Source: JBBDSJ01 sp040905025
GTDB taxonomy: Bacteria > Pseudomonadota > Gammaproteobacteria > Methylohalomonadales > Methylohalomonadaceae
DNA length: 27,525 nt
Assembly: GCA_040905025.1 (NCBI GenBank)
Contig: JBBDSJ010000091.1
Span: 1 to 27,525, forward strand
Direction: 5' to 3'
Under the pieces are notes generated by a model that made no database searches, was not told where the DNA came from, and saw nothing but the letters and a program-made list of their open reading frames with translations. The position numbers and the translations under genes are program-made. Of the stretch, positions 16,546 to 24,333 are shown piece by piece; the first letter of the stretch is position 1; every line of letters begins with the position of its first letter.

Positions 16546-17982
16546 ATGTCTGCTGTTCTTGAAGATATTGCCGCGCGTATCCGCGCTCTACTCCCCACAC
16601 AGGCCGACTGGTCTGTCCGCCTTGTTGACGATTACGAACAACATCTGCATGTCTGGCGCAGTGTCAGCCAGCCGCCGGCATGGCAGCAACGCCGTGGTGC
16701 CTTTATCAGTTGTAACGAAAATGGCAGTCTTGCCTATGCAGCCACCAGCGATCTGACGGACACCGGCCTGCGTCTGGCCTATGCCAGGGCGCGACAACTC
16801 GCCCGTCAATTACAAGCCCGGCAGCTTTTTCCCTGTCCCGCCGGTATTGGCCCACGTCAACATGGCCATTATAAAACGACCGTTAAACAACCGTGGGCAT
16901 CGCGTGAATTCCGTGACTTGTCCGATTGGTTACAACGCCTGAACTCCTCACTACATCAGCATCAGGCCATCGTCGACTGGTCAGCCGCCCTGACCTGGCG
17001 ACATACTGACATGCTGCTGATCGGTCCCGATGCGATGGTAAAGCAGGCGTTTGATTTTATCAGCCCGCACCTGAGTGCATCGGCCTGTCGTCATAACGAA
17101 ACCCAGACCCGCAGCTTTGGTTACGATCATGCGGCGCAGGCAGGATTAGAGCACCTGGACAAGCTGGATCTGGATAACGCGGCAACACGTATCGGCACAG
17201 AAGCGGTTGAATTGCTGGACGCAGATGATTGTCCTGATACCTGTTGTGATCTGTTATTAATGCCCGGGCAAATGATATTGCAGATCCATGAAAGCATCGG
17301 CCATCCGCTGGAACTCGATCGCATCCTCGGTGATGAACGCAATTATGCCGGTAGCAGCTTTGTCAGCTTCGACATGTTTGGCCATTATCAATACGGCTCT
17401 GAATTGTTGAACGTAGTGTTTGATCCACACCACCCCGGCGAACTGGCCAGTTATGCTTTTGATGACAGCGGCAGCGTCGCCAGACGTGAATATCTGATAC
17501 GCGATGGTATTCTGACACGTCCACTCGGCTCGGCCATGTCGCAACAGCGTGCCGGACTCGCCGGTGTCGCCAACGCCCGCAGCAGTGGCTGGAACCGGCC
17601 ACCCATTGATCGCATGGCCAATATCAATATCGAGCCGGGCAACCAGTCGCTTGCCGATATGATCAGCGGTATTGAATATGGTGTCCTGATGGATACAAAC
17701 CGTTCCTGGTCAATAGACGATCGTCGCAACAAGTTTCAGTTTGGTTGTGAATATGGCCGGATGATCGTTGCCGGTGAGTTGCGTGGACTGGTCAAGAATC
17801 CGAATTACCGCGGCATTTCAGCCAGTTTCTGGCGTAATCTGCATGCGGTCGGTAATGCGGAGACATTTGCCGTGCATGGCGTACATACCTGCGGCAAGGG
17901 CGAACCGAATCAGGCCTTGCATGCCGGTCATGCCGCACCGGCTTGTGTTTTTAAAAATATTGCCGTGTTTGGTGGCGATTAA
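16546..17982 (+). CDS. tldD: TldD-like metallopeptidase subunit
   Basis: A 478-residue member of the TldD/PmbA (peptidase U62) family, of usual length. The zinc motif HESIGHPLE gives H248, E249 and H253. The C-terminal cysteine block (HTCGKGEPNQALHAGHAAP) and the closing FKNIAVFGG strand match the family. TldD and TldE together form a heterodimeric protease that degrades unfolded peptides and matures or processes some peptide substrates. The start at 16546 is 7 bases after the kinase stop, and the end overlaps the start of the partner gene by one base, so translation is probably coupled. No peptide precursor gene is seen nearby. The link to the chemosensory genes is positional only. Confidence 0.93.
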   Translation: MSAVLEDIAARIRALLPTQADWSVRLVDDYEQHLHVWRSVSQPPAWQQRRGAFISCNENGSLAYAATSDLTDTGLRLAYARARQLARQLQARQLFPCPAGIGPRQHGHYKTTVKQPWASREFRDLSDWLQRLNSSLHQHQAIVDWSAALTWRHTDMLLIGPDAMVKQAFDFISPHLSASACRHNETQTRSFGYDHAAQAGLEHLDKLDLDNAATRIGTEAVELLDADDCPDTCCDLLLMPGQMILQIHESIGHPLELDRILGDERNYAGSSFVSFDMFGHYQYGSELLNVVFDPHHPGELASYAFDDSGSVARREYLIRDGILTRPLGSAMSQQRAGLAGVANARSSGWNRPPIDRMANINIEPGNQSLADMISGIEYGVLMDTNRSWSIDDRRNKFQFGCEYGRMIVAGELRGLVKNPNYRGISASFWRNLHAVGNAETFAVHGVHTCGKGEPNQALHAGHAAPACVFKNIAVFGGD

Positions 17983-19304
17983 TGCAGGCTGTACGTTCCC
18001 ATTTCCATGCATTATTTGATGCACTAAGTGCCACGCTTGATGCCAGTGAACATCTGTATGCCTGCCTGTATGCCGAGCGATCCGACTTTGTTCGTCTGAA
18101 CAATAATCAGGTGCGCCAGGCCGGGCATGTTGATCAATATGAAATCCAGCTGGCTTTGGTCAGAACGGATCGACAATGCCTTGGCCAATATGAACTCAGC
18201 AATAACCTCACTATCGATATCGCCGAAGGCCAGGCATTAATCCAGCGTTTAAAACAATGGCTGGCGGACTGCCCTGCCGATCCGTATCTGTATTACAACA
18301 ACAGCGCAGAGCAATCAACTGATATACAGCCCGAACTGCTAACAGACAGCAATACGGTATTGTCAGCAATCACATCAAACGCACAAGGACTGGATCTGGT
18401 CGGGATCTATGCCGCCGGTCAGATAGCACAGGGATTTGCCAGCAGTCATGGCCAACGCAACTGGCATCAACGGGCACTGTTTAATCTTGACTGCAGCCTG
18501 CATCACAATACGCGTGCGGTCAAAATGCATTACGCCGGCAACCAGTGGTCGACTGAAGCCTTCCGGCAACAACTTCAGCGCAGCCGCAAGACACTGGAGC
18601 TGATGGCCAGACCGGCAGTAACGCTGGATCCCGGCCGTTATCGTGCCTACCTGGCACCCACGGCAGTTGCCGAGTTGATGCATTTGCTCGGCTGGGACGG
18701 ATTCAGTCTGGGCGCGCAAAAGACACAACAATCGCCATTGCAAAAGCTGGTGGCAGGCGAACGTCAGTTACATGAACAAATTACATTAACTGAAGATCAT
18801 GCCGGCGCATTCGCCGCCCGCTTCAGCGATGAAGGTTTCAGTCTCCCGGCCCGGGTAGAATTGGTACGGGCTGGTCGCGCCGCCACTGCACTTTGCAATG
18901 CCCGCAGTGCCCGTGAATTTGGCCAGCCCGTGAATGCCGGCAGCGAAACGCCGCAGAGCCTGAGTCTGGCCGCCGGCAATCTGGCAACTGAAAATGTCAT
19001 GGATGCGCTGGATGATGGTCTTTACATCAACCATCTCTGGTATGGCAATTATTCAGATCACAACGAATGCCGCATGACCGGGCTGACTCGTTATGCCTGC
19101 TTTCAAGTTAAAGCGGGTGAATGCAGGGCGCCAATCGAAGTCATGCGCTTCGATGACAGTATTTATCGATTACTGGGTGAACAGCTTCTGGCTATCACAC
19201 TAGACCGTCAACTGCTGCATGATCCGGACACCTACGAGCGCCGTTCGTTCGCCAGCATGCACCTGCCCGGGATATTGCTGAACGAGTTCAGACTGACGCT
19301 TTAA
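17982..19304 (+). CDS. tldE: TldE/PmbA-like partner subunit
   Basis: A 440-residue partner of the preceding TldD. The C-terminal block GLYINHLWYGNYSDHNECRMTG, and the later APIEVMRFDDSIYRLLGEQL, match the PmbA/TldE-type pattern. There is no H-E-x-x-x-H zinc motif, as expected for the non-catalytic half. The ATG at 17982 uses the last base of the tldD stop (TAATG overlap). The pair are adjacent here, unlike in E. coli where the two genes are separate. The terminator hairpin at 19424-19446 follows about 120 bases after the stop and probably ends the run. Confidence 0.88.
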   Translation: MQAVRSHFHALFDALSATLDASEHLYACLYAERSDFVRLNNNQVRQAGHVDQYEIQLALVRTDRQCLGQYELSNNLTIDIAEGQALIQRLKQWLADCPADPYLYYNNSAEQSTDIQPELLTDSNTVLSAITSNAQGLDLVGIYAAGQIAQGFASSHGQRNWHQRALFNLDCSLHHNTRAVKMHYAGNQWSTEAFRQQLQRSRKTLELMARPAVTLDPGRYRAYLAPTAVAELMHLLGWDGFSLGAQKTQQSPLQKLVAGERQLHEQITLTEDHAGAFAARFSDEGFSLPARVELVRAGRAATALCNARSAREFGQPVNAGSETPQSLSLAAGNLATENVMDALDDGLYINHLWYGNYSDHNECRMTGLTRYACFQVKAGECRAPIEVMRFDDSIYRLLGEQLLAITLDRQLLHDPDTYERRSFASMHLPGILLNEFRLTL

Positions 19305-19423
19305 AATACCAGAAGTGATCTCAAAATTTATTCCCCCTCCTTTCGTGAGAAACGGTTGGGGGGGAGAAAAGATTCTGAAAACAACCAGGGGTTTTTTGCA
19401 GAAATAATACACCCCCACCCTGG

Positions 19424-19458
19424 CCCTCCCCCTGAAAGGGGGAGGGTCTTTTATTTTT
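19424..19458 (+). terminator. Strong GC-rich hairpin with T-rich tail
   Basis: CCCTCCCCCT (19424-19433), a three-base loop, and its exact complement AGGGGGAGGG (19437-19446) are followed by TCTTTTATTTTT. The T-rich side is on plus, so it fits termination of the long tldE-ending transcript. The sequence also resembles a C-rich dispersed intergenic repeat common in proteobacterial genomes, so it may be both repeat and terminator. Confidence 0.75.
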
Positions 19459-19491
19459 GAGACTACTTCTAAATTATTCTATAAACCGGTT

Positions 19492-19971
19492 TTAATCTGC
19501 AACCGAATCATCATCCGGCTTGACCATGGCGAGGATCTCCCGCAACCGGTCATGATTGCGAAGCACCTGATCCAGTTCCCGTTGAATTGCTTCAGCATCA
19601 CGAAAAGCACCCAGCAAGGGTGGGTTAATCAACAATCGATTGGCCTTGTTCATGTCTTCGCGTATCTGTTCGGCTTCGTCCGCAGACAGGCTGGCCTCAC
19701 CCACATAAAACGCCACTTCATCAAGCCGTATGCGCAGATCCCGGCGTTCGCGCTCCAGCCGGGCAAAAACTTCTTTCATACGCTCCAGCCGGGCATCACG
19801 CTCGGCTTCCTGTAACAGTTTATCGGCCGCCAGATCCGCGTCTTCAGATTGGTCGCTGACAGGCGCTGGCACGGCTACGGGCGGATTTTGTCCGGGATCC
19901 TCGGGCAGTGCCATAAAGGCCAATGCCACGACAACGGCAACCACGACGATTAACAGAAAAATTCGTTTCAT
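19492..19971 (-). CDS. Membrane-anchored coiled-coil hypothetical protein
   Basis: A 159-residue protein. It has an N-terminal hydrophobic anchor (residues 4-22, IFLLIVVVAVVVALAFMAL) after a short positive stretch, then a Pro-rich segment, then a long charged helix from about 45 onward rich in Glu, Arg and Leu that should form a coiled coil. The bulk would lie in the periplasm. I do not recognise a family. The ribosome-binding site is weak. It lies on minus, convergent with the tldE transcript, with the terminator between them. Function unknown. Confidence 0.7.
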   Translation of the reverse strand: MKRIFLLIVVVAVVVALAFMALPEDPGQNPPVAVPAPVSDQSEDADLAADKLLQEAERDARLERMKEVFARLERERRDLRIRLDEVAFYVGEASLSADEAEQIREDMNKANRLLINPPLLGAFRDAEAIQRELDQVLRNHDRLREILAMVKPDDDSVAD

Positions 19972-20117
19972 GCTGTATCAGCCAGAAAACCAGAAGGGAA
20001 ATTCAACCCAACAGTAATTACCGGATCGGGACTGAACCGTGAAACCGGTCTTTTACCACTGCCAGGCAATGCGAATACGCAGTTCTGCAACCAGCACAGC
20101 ATTGCAGTGTTCAGAGA

Positions 20118-20372
20118 TTACAGACTTTTGGCTTTTTGCAGTGCCCGATGGGCGATACCACCTTGATCGGAGGCAGCTGCAGTGGCGGAAGCGTCGGTAA
20201 AAATAGTCGCTTCATCAGCATCACGATATTTATGGCCCGGCTTCCAGCTGTCCGGCTTGGCGTAAAATTCCAGTGCCTCGCGATATATGCTGAGTTCCTG
20301 TTCAAGCTGGGCAATCCGGTTCTGCAGTTCGGTTACCTGTTTATCGTCTTTATCTTTGCCGCCAAAAATCAT
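20118..20372 (-). CDS. Small coiled-coil protein, unknown
   Basis: An 84-residue soluble protein. A charged start (GGKDKDDKQ) leads into a heptad-rich helix (about 11-38), then EFYAKPDSWKPGH and a conserved-looking tail DQGGIAHRALQKAK. The ALEFYA then D-x-G-x-x-A-x-x-AL layout is reminiscent of small phage-encoded proteins, but I cannot assign a family. The start is supported by GGAG at a good distance upstream (plus-strand complement near 20380). About 130 bases upstream towards 20508 show nothing else. Confidence 0.6.
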   Translation of the reverse strand: MIFGGKDKDDKQVTELQNRIAQLEQELSIYREALEFYAKPDSWKPGHKYRDADEATIFTDASATAAASDQGGIAHRALQKAKSL

Positions 20373-20508
20373 GTTGCGATCTCCAGAACTGTAAAAGTCA
20401 AAATTCGTGCCCGGTATAGTAGCATCGCCACCCTGCTTTGCAATTCATCTCTGCAATCCACACCTGGATGTGACACACCCCCGTTGTTCTGATTCACCCT
20501 GTACAGCC

Positions 20509-21516
20509 TTAGTCCGCTGTTACCGGGTTTGTCAGTGCATCAATCTCGATGCCCTCGGCCCGTGCCACCCGCTCCAGCGCCTTTTCCATCATCAACCGAA
20601 CCCGGGCGGTGGCCGAGTGCAGATAGGCATGTAAAGCGGCATCATCAGGGCCACGATTTTCGCATTCTGCGCTGTAGGTCTCAAAACCGCTCAAGCGCTG
20701 AATGAGATCGACCAGATGGTGCGGACATTCACATTCGACCGTGGTTGAGGCCTTGGCCACGCGGGCCAGACTGTCAGGACTGAACAGCCGTGGCGGAATG
20801 GCCGTATCCATGTCATCAATATCCATATCATCACGCATTGCCGCGAACGATTGCATGGCCCGGCGACAATGCTGGCGCAAATCAATCATGTCCACCGGTG
20901 CGCGCAACGGCACCGTGCTACCACTGTGCAGACTCCTGATCACTTCACGGGTGGCAAAACCGTAGATCACAATCGCCTTTTTGGCCTGACTCCGGCGCAG
21001 CAAGGCGCGGATTTCAGCCACGGTTTCCGGCATCACGGCCGGATATTCCAGTACGATCACATCCGGATGCTGGTTGCTGGCCTGGATCTCGAACTCGGCC
21101 AGGCTCGCGTAGGCACCAATAATTTCAATGCCGGCAAAATCAAACGCATCGCCGGACATTTTCAACGGCAGCGCATCGCCACAGATCATGACCCGGCAGA
21201 CCGCTTGCTCGGAACCATCGGCATCATCCCGGCGGTTACCTGTCCCCTGCATCATATCGAGTTGTTCCAGCAGTTGTTCCCGCGACAGGTTGGCCACCGT
21301 ACTGATGGCACTGCCGCGATCCACAAGCTGTTTAATCAGGGTCAACCGGGTGATGTCTTCACGGCTGTAAAGCCGACTCGTGCCCTGGCCGCGTTCTGGC
21401 GTGACCACGTTATAGCGGCGTTCCCACATGCGCAGGGTATCCGCGGCAATGCCGGTGATACGCGCAACGGCGCCGATCTTGAACTGCAGGGCGCTTTGTT
21501 CAGGGGTCTGGCTCAT
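20509..21516 (-). CDS. MerR-family transcriptional regulator with C-terminal sensory-type domain
   Basis: A 335-residue regulator. Residues 11-80 form the MerR winged helix: FKIGAVARITGIAADTLRMW, then ERRYNVVTPERG and SRLYSREDITRL. This resembles the LitR/CarH-type MerR branch, which often carries a cobalamin-binding domain. The middle (about 107-215) has alternating strands (VCRVMICGD, IEIIGAYAS, DVIVLEYP, AIVIYGFA) of a Rossmann-like or B12-like fold. The D-x-H-x-x-G cobalamin ligand motif is not present, so B12 use is doubtful. The C-terminal segment (ECPHHLVDLIQRLSGFE) is a helical module seen in such regulators. GAGGA precedes the start. Neighbouring sigma-factor remnants upstream suggest a former stress/light-response cluster, which is inference. 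Confidence 0.85.
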   Translation of the reverse strand: MSQTPEQSALQFKIGAVARITGIAADTLRMWERRYNVVTPERGQGTSRLYSREDITRLTLIKQLVDRGSAISTVANLSREQLLEQLDMMQGTGNRRDDADGSEQAVCRVMICGDALPLKMSGDAFDFAGIEIIGAYASLAEFEIQASNQHPDVIVLEYPAVMPETVAEIRALLRRSQAKKAIVIYGFATREVIRSLHSGSTVPLRAPVDMIDLRQHCRRAMQSFAAMRDDMDIDDMDTAIPPRLFSPDSLARVAKASTTVECECPHHLVDLIQRLSGFETYSAECENRGPDDAALHAYLHSATARVRLMMEKALERVARAEGIEIDALTNPVTAD

Positions 21517-21586
21517 GGTGTCCTCGCAAGTGATTTATCAGATTTGTCCAGCTATTGACCATATATTACACCCTATTGCTCCCCTT

Positions 21587-21614
21587 AATATAGTCCATTT
21601 TGCAAAAATGTACA
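21587..21614 (-). promoter_or_regulatory. Candidate promoter for the MerR-family gene
   Basis: Reading on minus, TGTACA (21614-21609) and TATATT (21592-21587) are separated by 16 bases, about 70 bases upstream of the start at 21516. The -35 box is part of a palindrome ATGTACAT (21608-21615). The boxes are only partial consensus matches. Confidence 0.3.
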
Positions 21615-21648
21615 TTTTTTGTATTTTTTTACATTGACAAATTATGTA
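21608..21648. promoter_or_regulatory. Possible operator: two TACA-N-TGTA dyads
   Basis: In a very AT-rich stretch, TACA-N5-TGTA (21611-21623) and TACA-N11-TGTA (21630-21648) follow one another, with ATGTACAT overlapping the first. A TTGACA (21634-21639) lies inside the second. MerR-family regulators bind dyads between promoter elements, so this could be the autoregulatory site of the gene starting at 21516. The inference rests on position and symmetry alone. Confidence 0.35.
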
Positions 21649-21841
21649 TATCGCTATTATTCTTGCTTCACTGTTTACCTATCCCTGGTAATCAGTTGAG
21701 TTGCCCTACTCAGAGGAACTTCCATCCGGCGCCGGCAAATAAACTGTCAATGCATATTTGCACCCTCCCGCAGACAGCGCCGCGCCGGGTGGCTTTTTTC
21801 CTAATGTCCCCACCGATCCCAAAGCCGGTAAAGGTAGCGGG

Positions 21842-21955
21842 TCAGCCGGCTTGCGCCGCCGCATCGGGTTCTAGCGGTCGCAACGCAGTGGCCAGGCGCT
21901 CGACCAAGGCCGGCTCAAATTGTGCTGCTTGCGTGTCCTCTGGCCTGTTATTCAT
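21842..21955 (-). pseudogene. Possible truncated anti-sigma factor remnant
   Basis: A 37-codon frame starts at ATG 21955, overlapping the end of the sigma-like frame (ATGAATAA), and stops at 21842. The product (start MNNRPEDTQ, containing ERLATALRPLEPDAAAQ) has a Leu/Ala-Pro pattern like the region before the C-terminal domain of cupin-type anti-sigma factors. The rest of such a protein is missing. The sigma/anti-sigma overlap is the usual arrangement for these pairs, which is the main support. It may be a degraded gene or a chance frame. Confidence 0.35.
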
Positions 21956-22202
21956 GCGCCACGTCCAAAAGTTGACGAAGTTTGAGCACGCCGCGGCGAA
22001 TATTGGATTTCACTGTGCCCACTGGGCTTTGCAGGCGCTCGGCAATTTCCTGATGCGAACACTCTTCCAGAAAGGCCAGGGTAATCGCCTGACAATGTGC
22101 CTCGCTCAGTTCAAGTAACGCGGCTTCCACAGCAGTGCCGTTTTGCACAGACTTGAGCAAATCCGGCAAGCCCGGGAACGCGTCAGTGTTTGCCAAAAAC
22201 AT
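21948..22202 (-). pseudogene. Truncated ECF sigma factor, region 4 only
   Basis: An 84-residue frame whose C-terminal half is a clear sigma-70 region 4: LLELSEAHCQAITLAFLEECSHQEIAERLQSPVGTVKSNIRRG, with the S-x-x-EIAERL helix and the GTVKS-x-x-RRG recognition helix. Region 2, needed for -10 binding and core RNA polymerase contact, is missing. Upstream the frame stays open only to a stop at 22248-22250, and the divergent LpxR-like gene starts at 22379, so no room remains for the lost half. It is most likely a decayed ECF sigma gene; a stand-alone HTH regulator is possible. Confidence 0.7.
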
Positions 22203-22312
22203 GGCATCGGTCAGCCGGTAAGTTGCTTGATCCGGTTTACGTAACGGCTACCGGAATAGATTCAGTCAGGTTTGAATGTTGGCTGTATAACAGAAGTGCT
22301 CGAATATCACAG

Positions 22313-22318
22313 TATAAT
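22313..22318 (+). promoter_or_regulatory. Possible -10 box for the LpxR-like gene
   Basis: A perfect TATAAT stands 61 bases before the ATG at 22379 in the divergent intergenic region. No good -35 box is seen 16-18 bases upstream, so an activator or another start site may be involved. Confidence 0.4.
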
Positions 22319-22378
22319 GCCTGCTCTGTCACCCACGGCGGTCTCCAAACTGCGTTATCAACCTGAAGAATTACATTG

Positions 22379-23428
22379 ATGATCACTTTTCCATATTGGT
22401 CCCGCACCCTCACCCTGGCAACCATGCTGGTTATGCCAGCAGCACTGTCCGCCGCCAACCAGCAGAGAGTCCAGGATTCCTGGACTGCCTCGTTCATGTT
22501 TGAAAATGACCTGTTCGGTGATTCCGACCAGAATTACACCAACGGCATCAAAATCAGCTGGATCTCGCCGGATTTGACTGACTATCGTGACAGCGAGCGT
22601 CTGCCGGGCTGGGCCAACGCGCTGGTGGAAAAACTGCCTTTGATCAATGAACCCGGATTGCAGCGGAATATTGCGTTCTCGATAGGACAGAAGATTTTCA
22701 CGCCTGAAGATGTCAGTCGCACCGACCTGATTGTTGATGACCAGCCCTACGCCGGCTGGCTGTTTGCCAGTGCCGCCTTTCATAATAAAAACGAACGCAT
22801 ACTGGACACTTTCGAGATCCAGCTCGGCATCGTAGGCCCGGCGTCATTTGCCGAGGACACGCAGCGATTTGTCCACCGGCTCCGCGATATCCCCGAGCCG
22901 CAGGGCTGGAACAATCAGCTGGAGACGGAACCGGGTATTGTGCTGATTGGCGAGCGCAAGCAGCGTCTCTGGCAGTACGACTTTCACAACCGTTTCGGCA
23001 TGGATTTCATCGGCCATGCCGGCATCGGCGTGGGGAATATTCACACGTATGCCAATACCGGCGTCGAAGCACGCTTTGGCTGGAATATACCGCGGGATTT
23101 CGGCAGTTCAGTGATCCGGCCGGGCGGCGATACCAATGCCCCGGCCGACAGCAGTGATCCACGCATCGGCGGAAACCCGTTCAGCGCCCATCTGTTTGCG
23201 GCGATCACCGGTGCGGCGGTAGCACGCAATCTGTTCCTCGATGGCAACACCTTCAGCAGCAGTCACAGCGTTGACAAAAAACACTTCGTCGGCGATCTGG
23301 TACTCGGCGCCAGTATGGTGATTAGCCGGGTCAAAATCTCCTACGCCCAGGTTTTCCGCAGCCGTGAATTTGACCAGCAAACCGACAAGCATGAATTTGG
23401 CTCTGTCAGCCTGTCCTACACATTCTGA
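22379..23428 (+). CDS. lpxR: LpxR-family outer-membrane lipid A deacylase
   Basis: The ATG at 22379 is preferred to the TTG three bases before it; this gives 349 residues. It has an N-terminal signal peptide (cleavage near ALSA-AN, residue about 26) and ends in a C-terminal Phe, as outer-membrane barrels do. Family motifs are ENDLFGDSDQNYTNG (N43, D44, then the YTNG turn), DDQPYAGWLF, VGPASFAEDTQRFVHRL with H166 as the likely catalytic His, and GWNNQLETEPG. LpxR of Salmonella removes the 3'-acyloxyacyl chains of lipid A in a Ca2+-dependent way. Alternating strands follow to the end (DLVLGASMVISRVKISYAQV). It is probably a single gene, divergent from the sigma remnant. The family is clear; activity on lipid A is inferred. 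Confidence 0.9.
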   Translation: MITFPYWSRTLTLATMLVMPAALSAANQQRVQDSWTASFMFENDLFGDSDQNYTNGIKISWISPDLTDYRDSERLPGWANALVEKLPLINEPGLQRNIAFSIGQKIFTPEDVSRTDLIVDDQPYAGWLFASAAFHNKNERILDTFEIQLGIVGPASFAEDTQRFVHRLRDIPEPQGWNNQLETEPGIVLIGERKQRLWQYDFHNRFGMDFIGHAGIGVGNIHTYANTGVEARFGWNIPRDFGSSVIRPGGDTNAPADSSDPRIGGNPFSAHLFAAITGAAVARNLFLDGNTFSSSHSVDKKHFVGDLVLGASMVISRVKISYAQVFRSREFDQQTDKHEFGSVSLSYTF

Positions 23429-23507
23429 CCTGTATTAACTAAATTAAATCAATAGCTTATACTTGTTTACCAAACCCTGAGAGTGATAAACATCATAATA
23501 GATCAGT

Positions 23508-23733
23508 TATAATCTACTGAAATACTTGATTTTTATCTGCCGGTGCGCTACAAATTAATGGCAGCCAGTCATTCCCCGCTAGTTTCTGATCAATTGTTGA
23601 TCCTGATGAAGAGAAAGCATGGCCGTCTGCTTGAAATGTTGAGGCATGGACGCTGTTTCGGCGATACAGCATTCTAATAACAATAGTTGTCCTCCTGCGC
23701 ACGGCAGTCCGAAACCGGATTGCCGTTTTTTTT
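23508..23733 (+). ncRNA. Candidate orphan small transcript ending at an intrinsic terminator
   Basis: A TATAAT (23508-23513) with a weak -35 (TGATAA, 23484) is followed about 190 bases later by a strong intrinsic terminator. No credible protein frame lies in between. The terminator is 270 bases past the lpxR stop, so it could end a long lpxR 3' UTR instead. No known RNA family was recognised. Confidence 0.35.
23702..23733 (+). terminator. Intrinsic terminator
   Basis: Stem CGGCAGTCCG (23702-23711), loop AAAC, stem CGGATTGCCG (23716-23725, one G-T pair), then eight T. This is a textbook Rho-independent terminator on plus. It faces the minus-strand DUF3429 gene, whose stop is at 23742. Confidence 0.85.
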
Positions 23734-23741
23734 CGCGGGTC

Positions 23742-24194
23742 TCAGGTGTTACTGGAAAACGCCGTGAGCAGGAGACAAATCACCACCACGATGGTCAGCG
23801 GTTTACGCAAACCCGGATACCAGACCGGCGCCAGATTCAGTCTCACCGCCTGATAGTCGACCAGATACACTAGGACAAATCCGGCTGCAAACAGCAGTAA
23901 TGCCAGATCCATGGGTATCAGCAATAACAACCAGGCCAGTAATGCCGGCAGGACACTGAAGACCAGCAAGCCCGGTGATATGGGTGCATTCGCACGCATT
24001 GCCAGTCCCCAGTGTATTGCACCGAGGAAGCTGAGAATGACGGCCGAATAGCCGTTGAGTGCCAGATTGAGTTCAGGAATATATACCGGCGGGGCGAGCC
24101 AGATAGCCAGTGTCAGGGCAATGAAAGGGATCAGGCCGGCGTAGCTCAGCGCCACCACCAGACGCGGCGGCCGGTCAGGTAAATGACTGGACAT
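23742..24194 (-). CDS. DUF3429 inner-membrane protein
   Basis: A 150-residue hydrophobic protein with about five membrane segments. The sequence YSAVILSFLGAIHWGLAM (about residues 49-66) is the hallmark of DUF3429 proteins, and the N-terminal LSYAGLIPFIAL also fits. The family has no established biochemical role. The start has only a weak ribosome-binding site. It is a single gene between the plus-strand terminator and the divergent kinase gene. Confidence 0.85.
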   Translation of the reverse strand: MSSHLPDRPPRLVVALSYAGLIPFIALTLAIWLAPPVYIPELNLALNGYSAVILSFLGAIHWGLAMRANAPISPGLLVFSVLPALLAWLLLLIPMDLALLLFAAGFVLVYLVDYQAVRLNLAPVWYPGLRKPLTIVVVICLLLTAFSSNT

Positions 24195-24333
24195 GGATTA
24201 AGAGATAATCATTATTGTTATCGGCAAGACGGCTTACTATAGCAAGGCCGTAGTGGCAACGCATCACGAAAACGTCACAACACCCGCACATAAACATTTC
24301 CGCCATCCCGGCTTTTCTCTAGAGTAAGGGGTT

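Noticed and set aside
20509..21516. Cobalamin-dependent light sensor (CarH/LitR) assignment for the MerR protein
   Set aside because: The D-x-H-x-x-G cobalamin-binding motif is not present, so only the MerR family is called.
23508..23733. A known riboswitch or 6S/CsrB-type RNA
   Set aside because: No conserved motif of these families could be found by eye.
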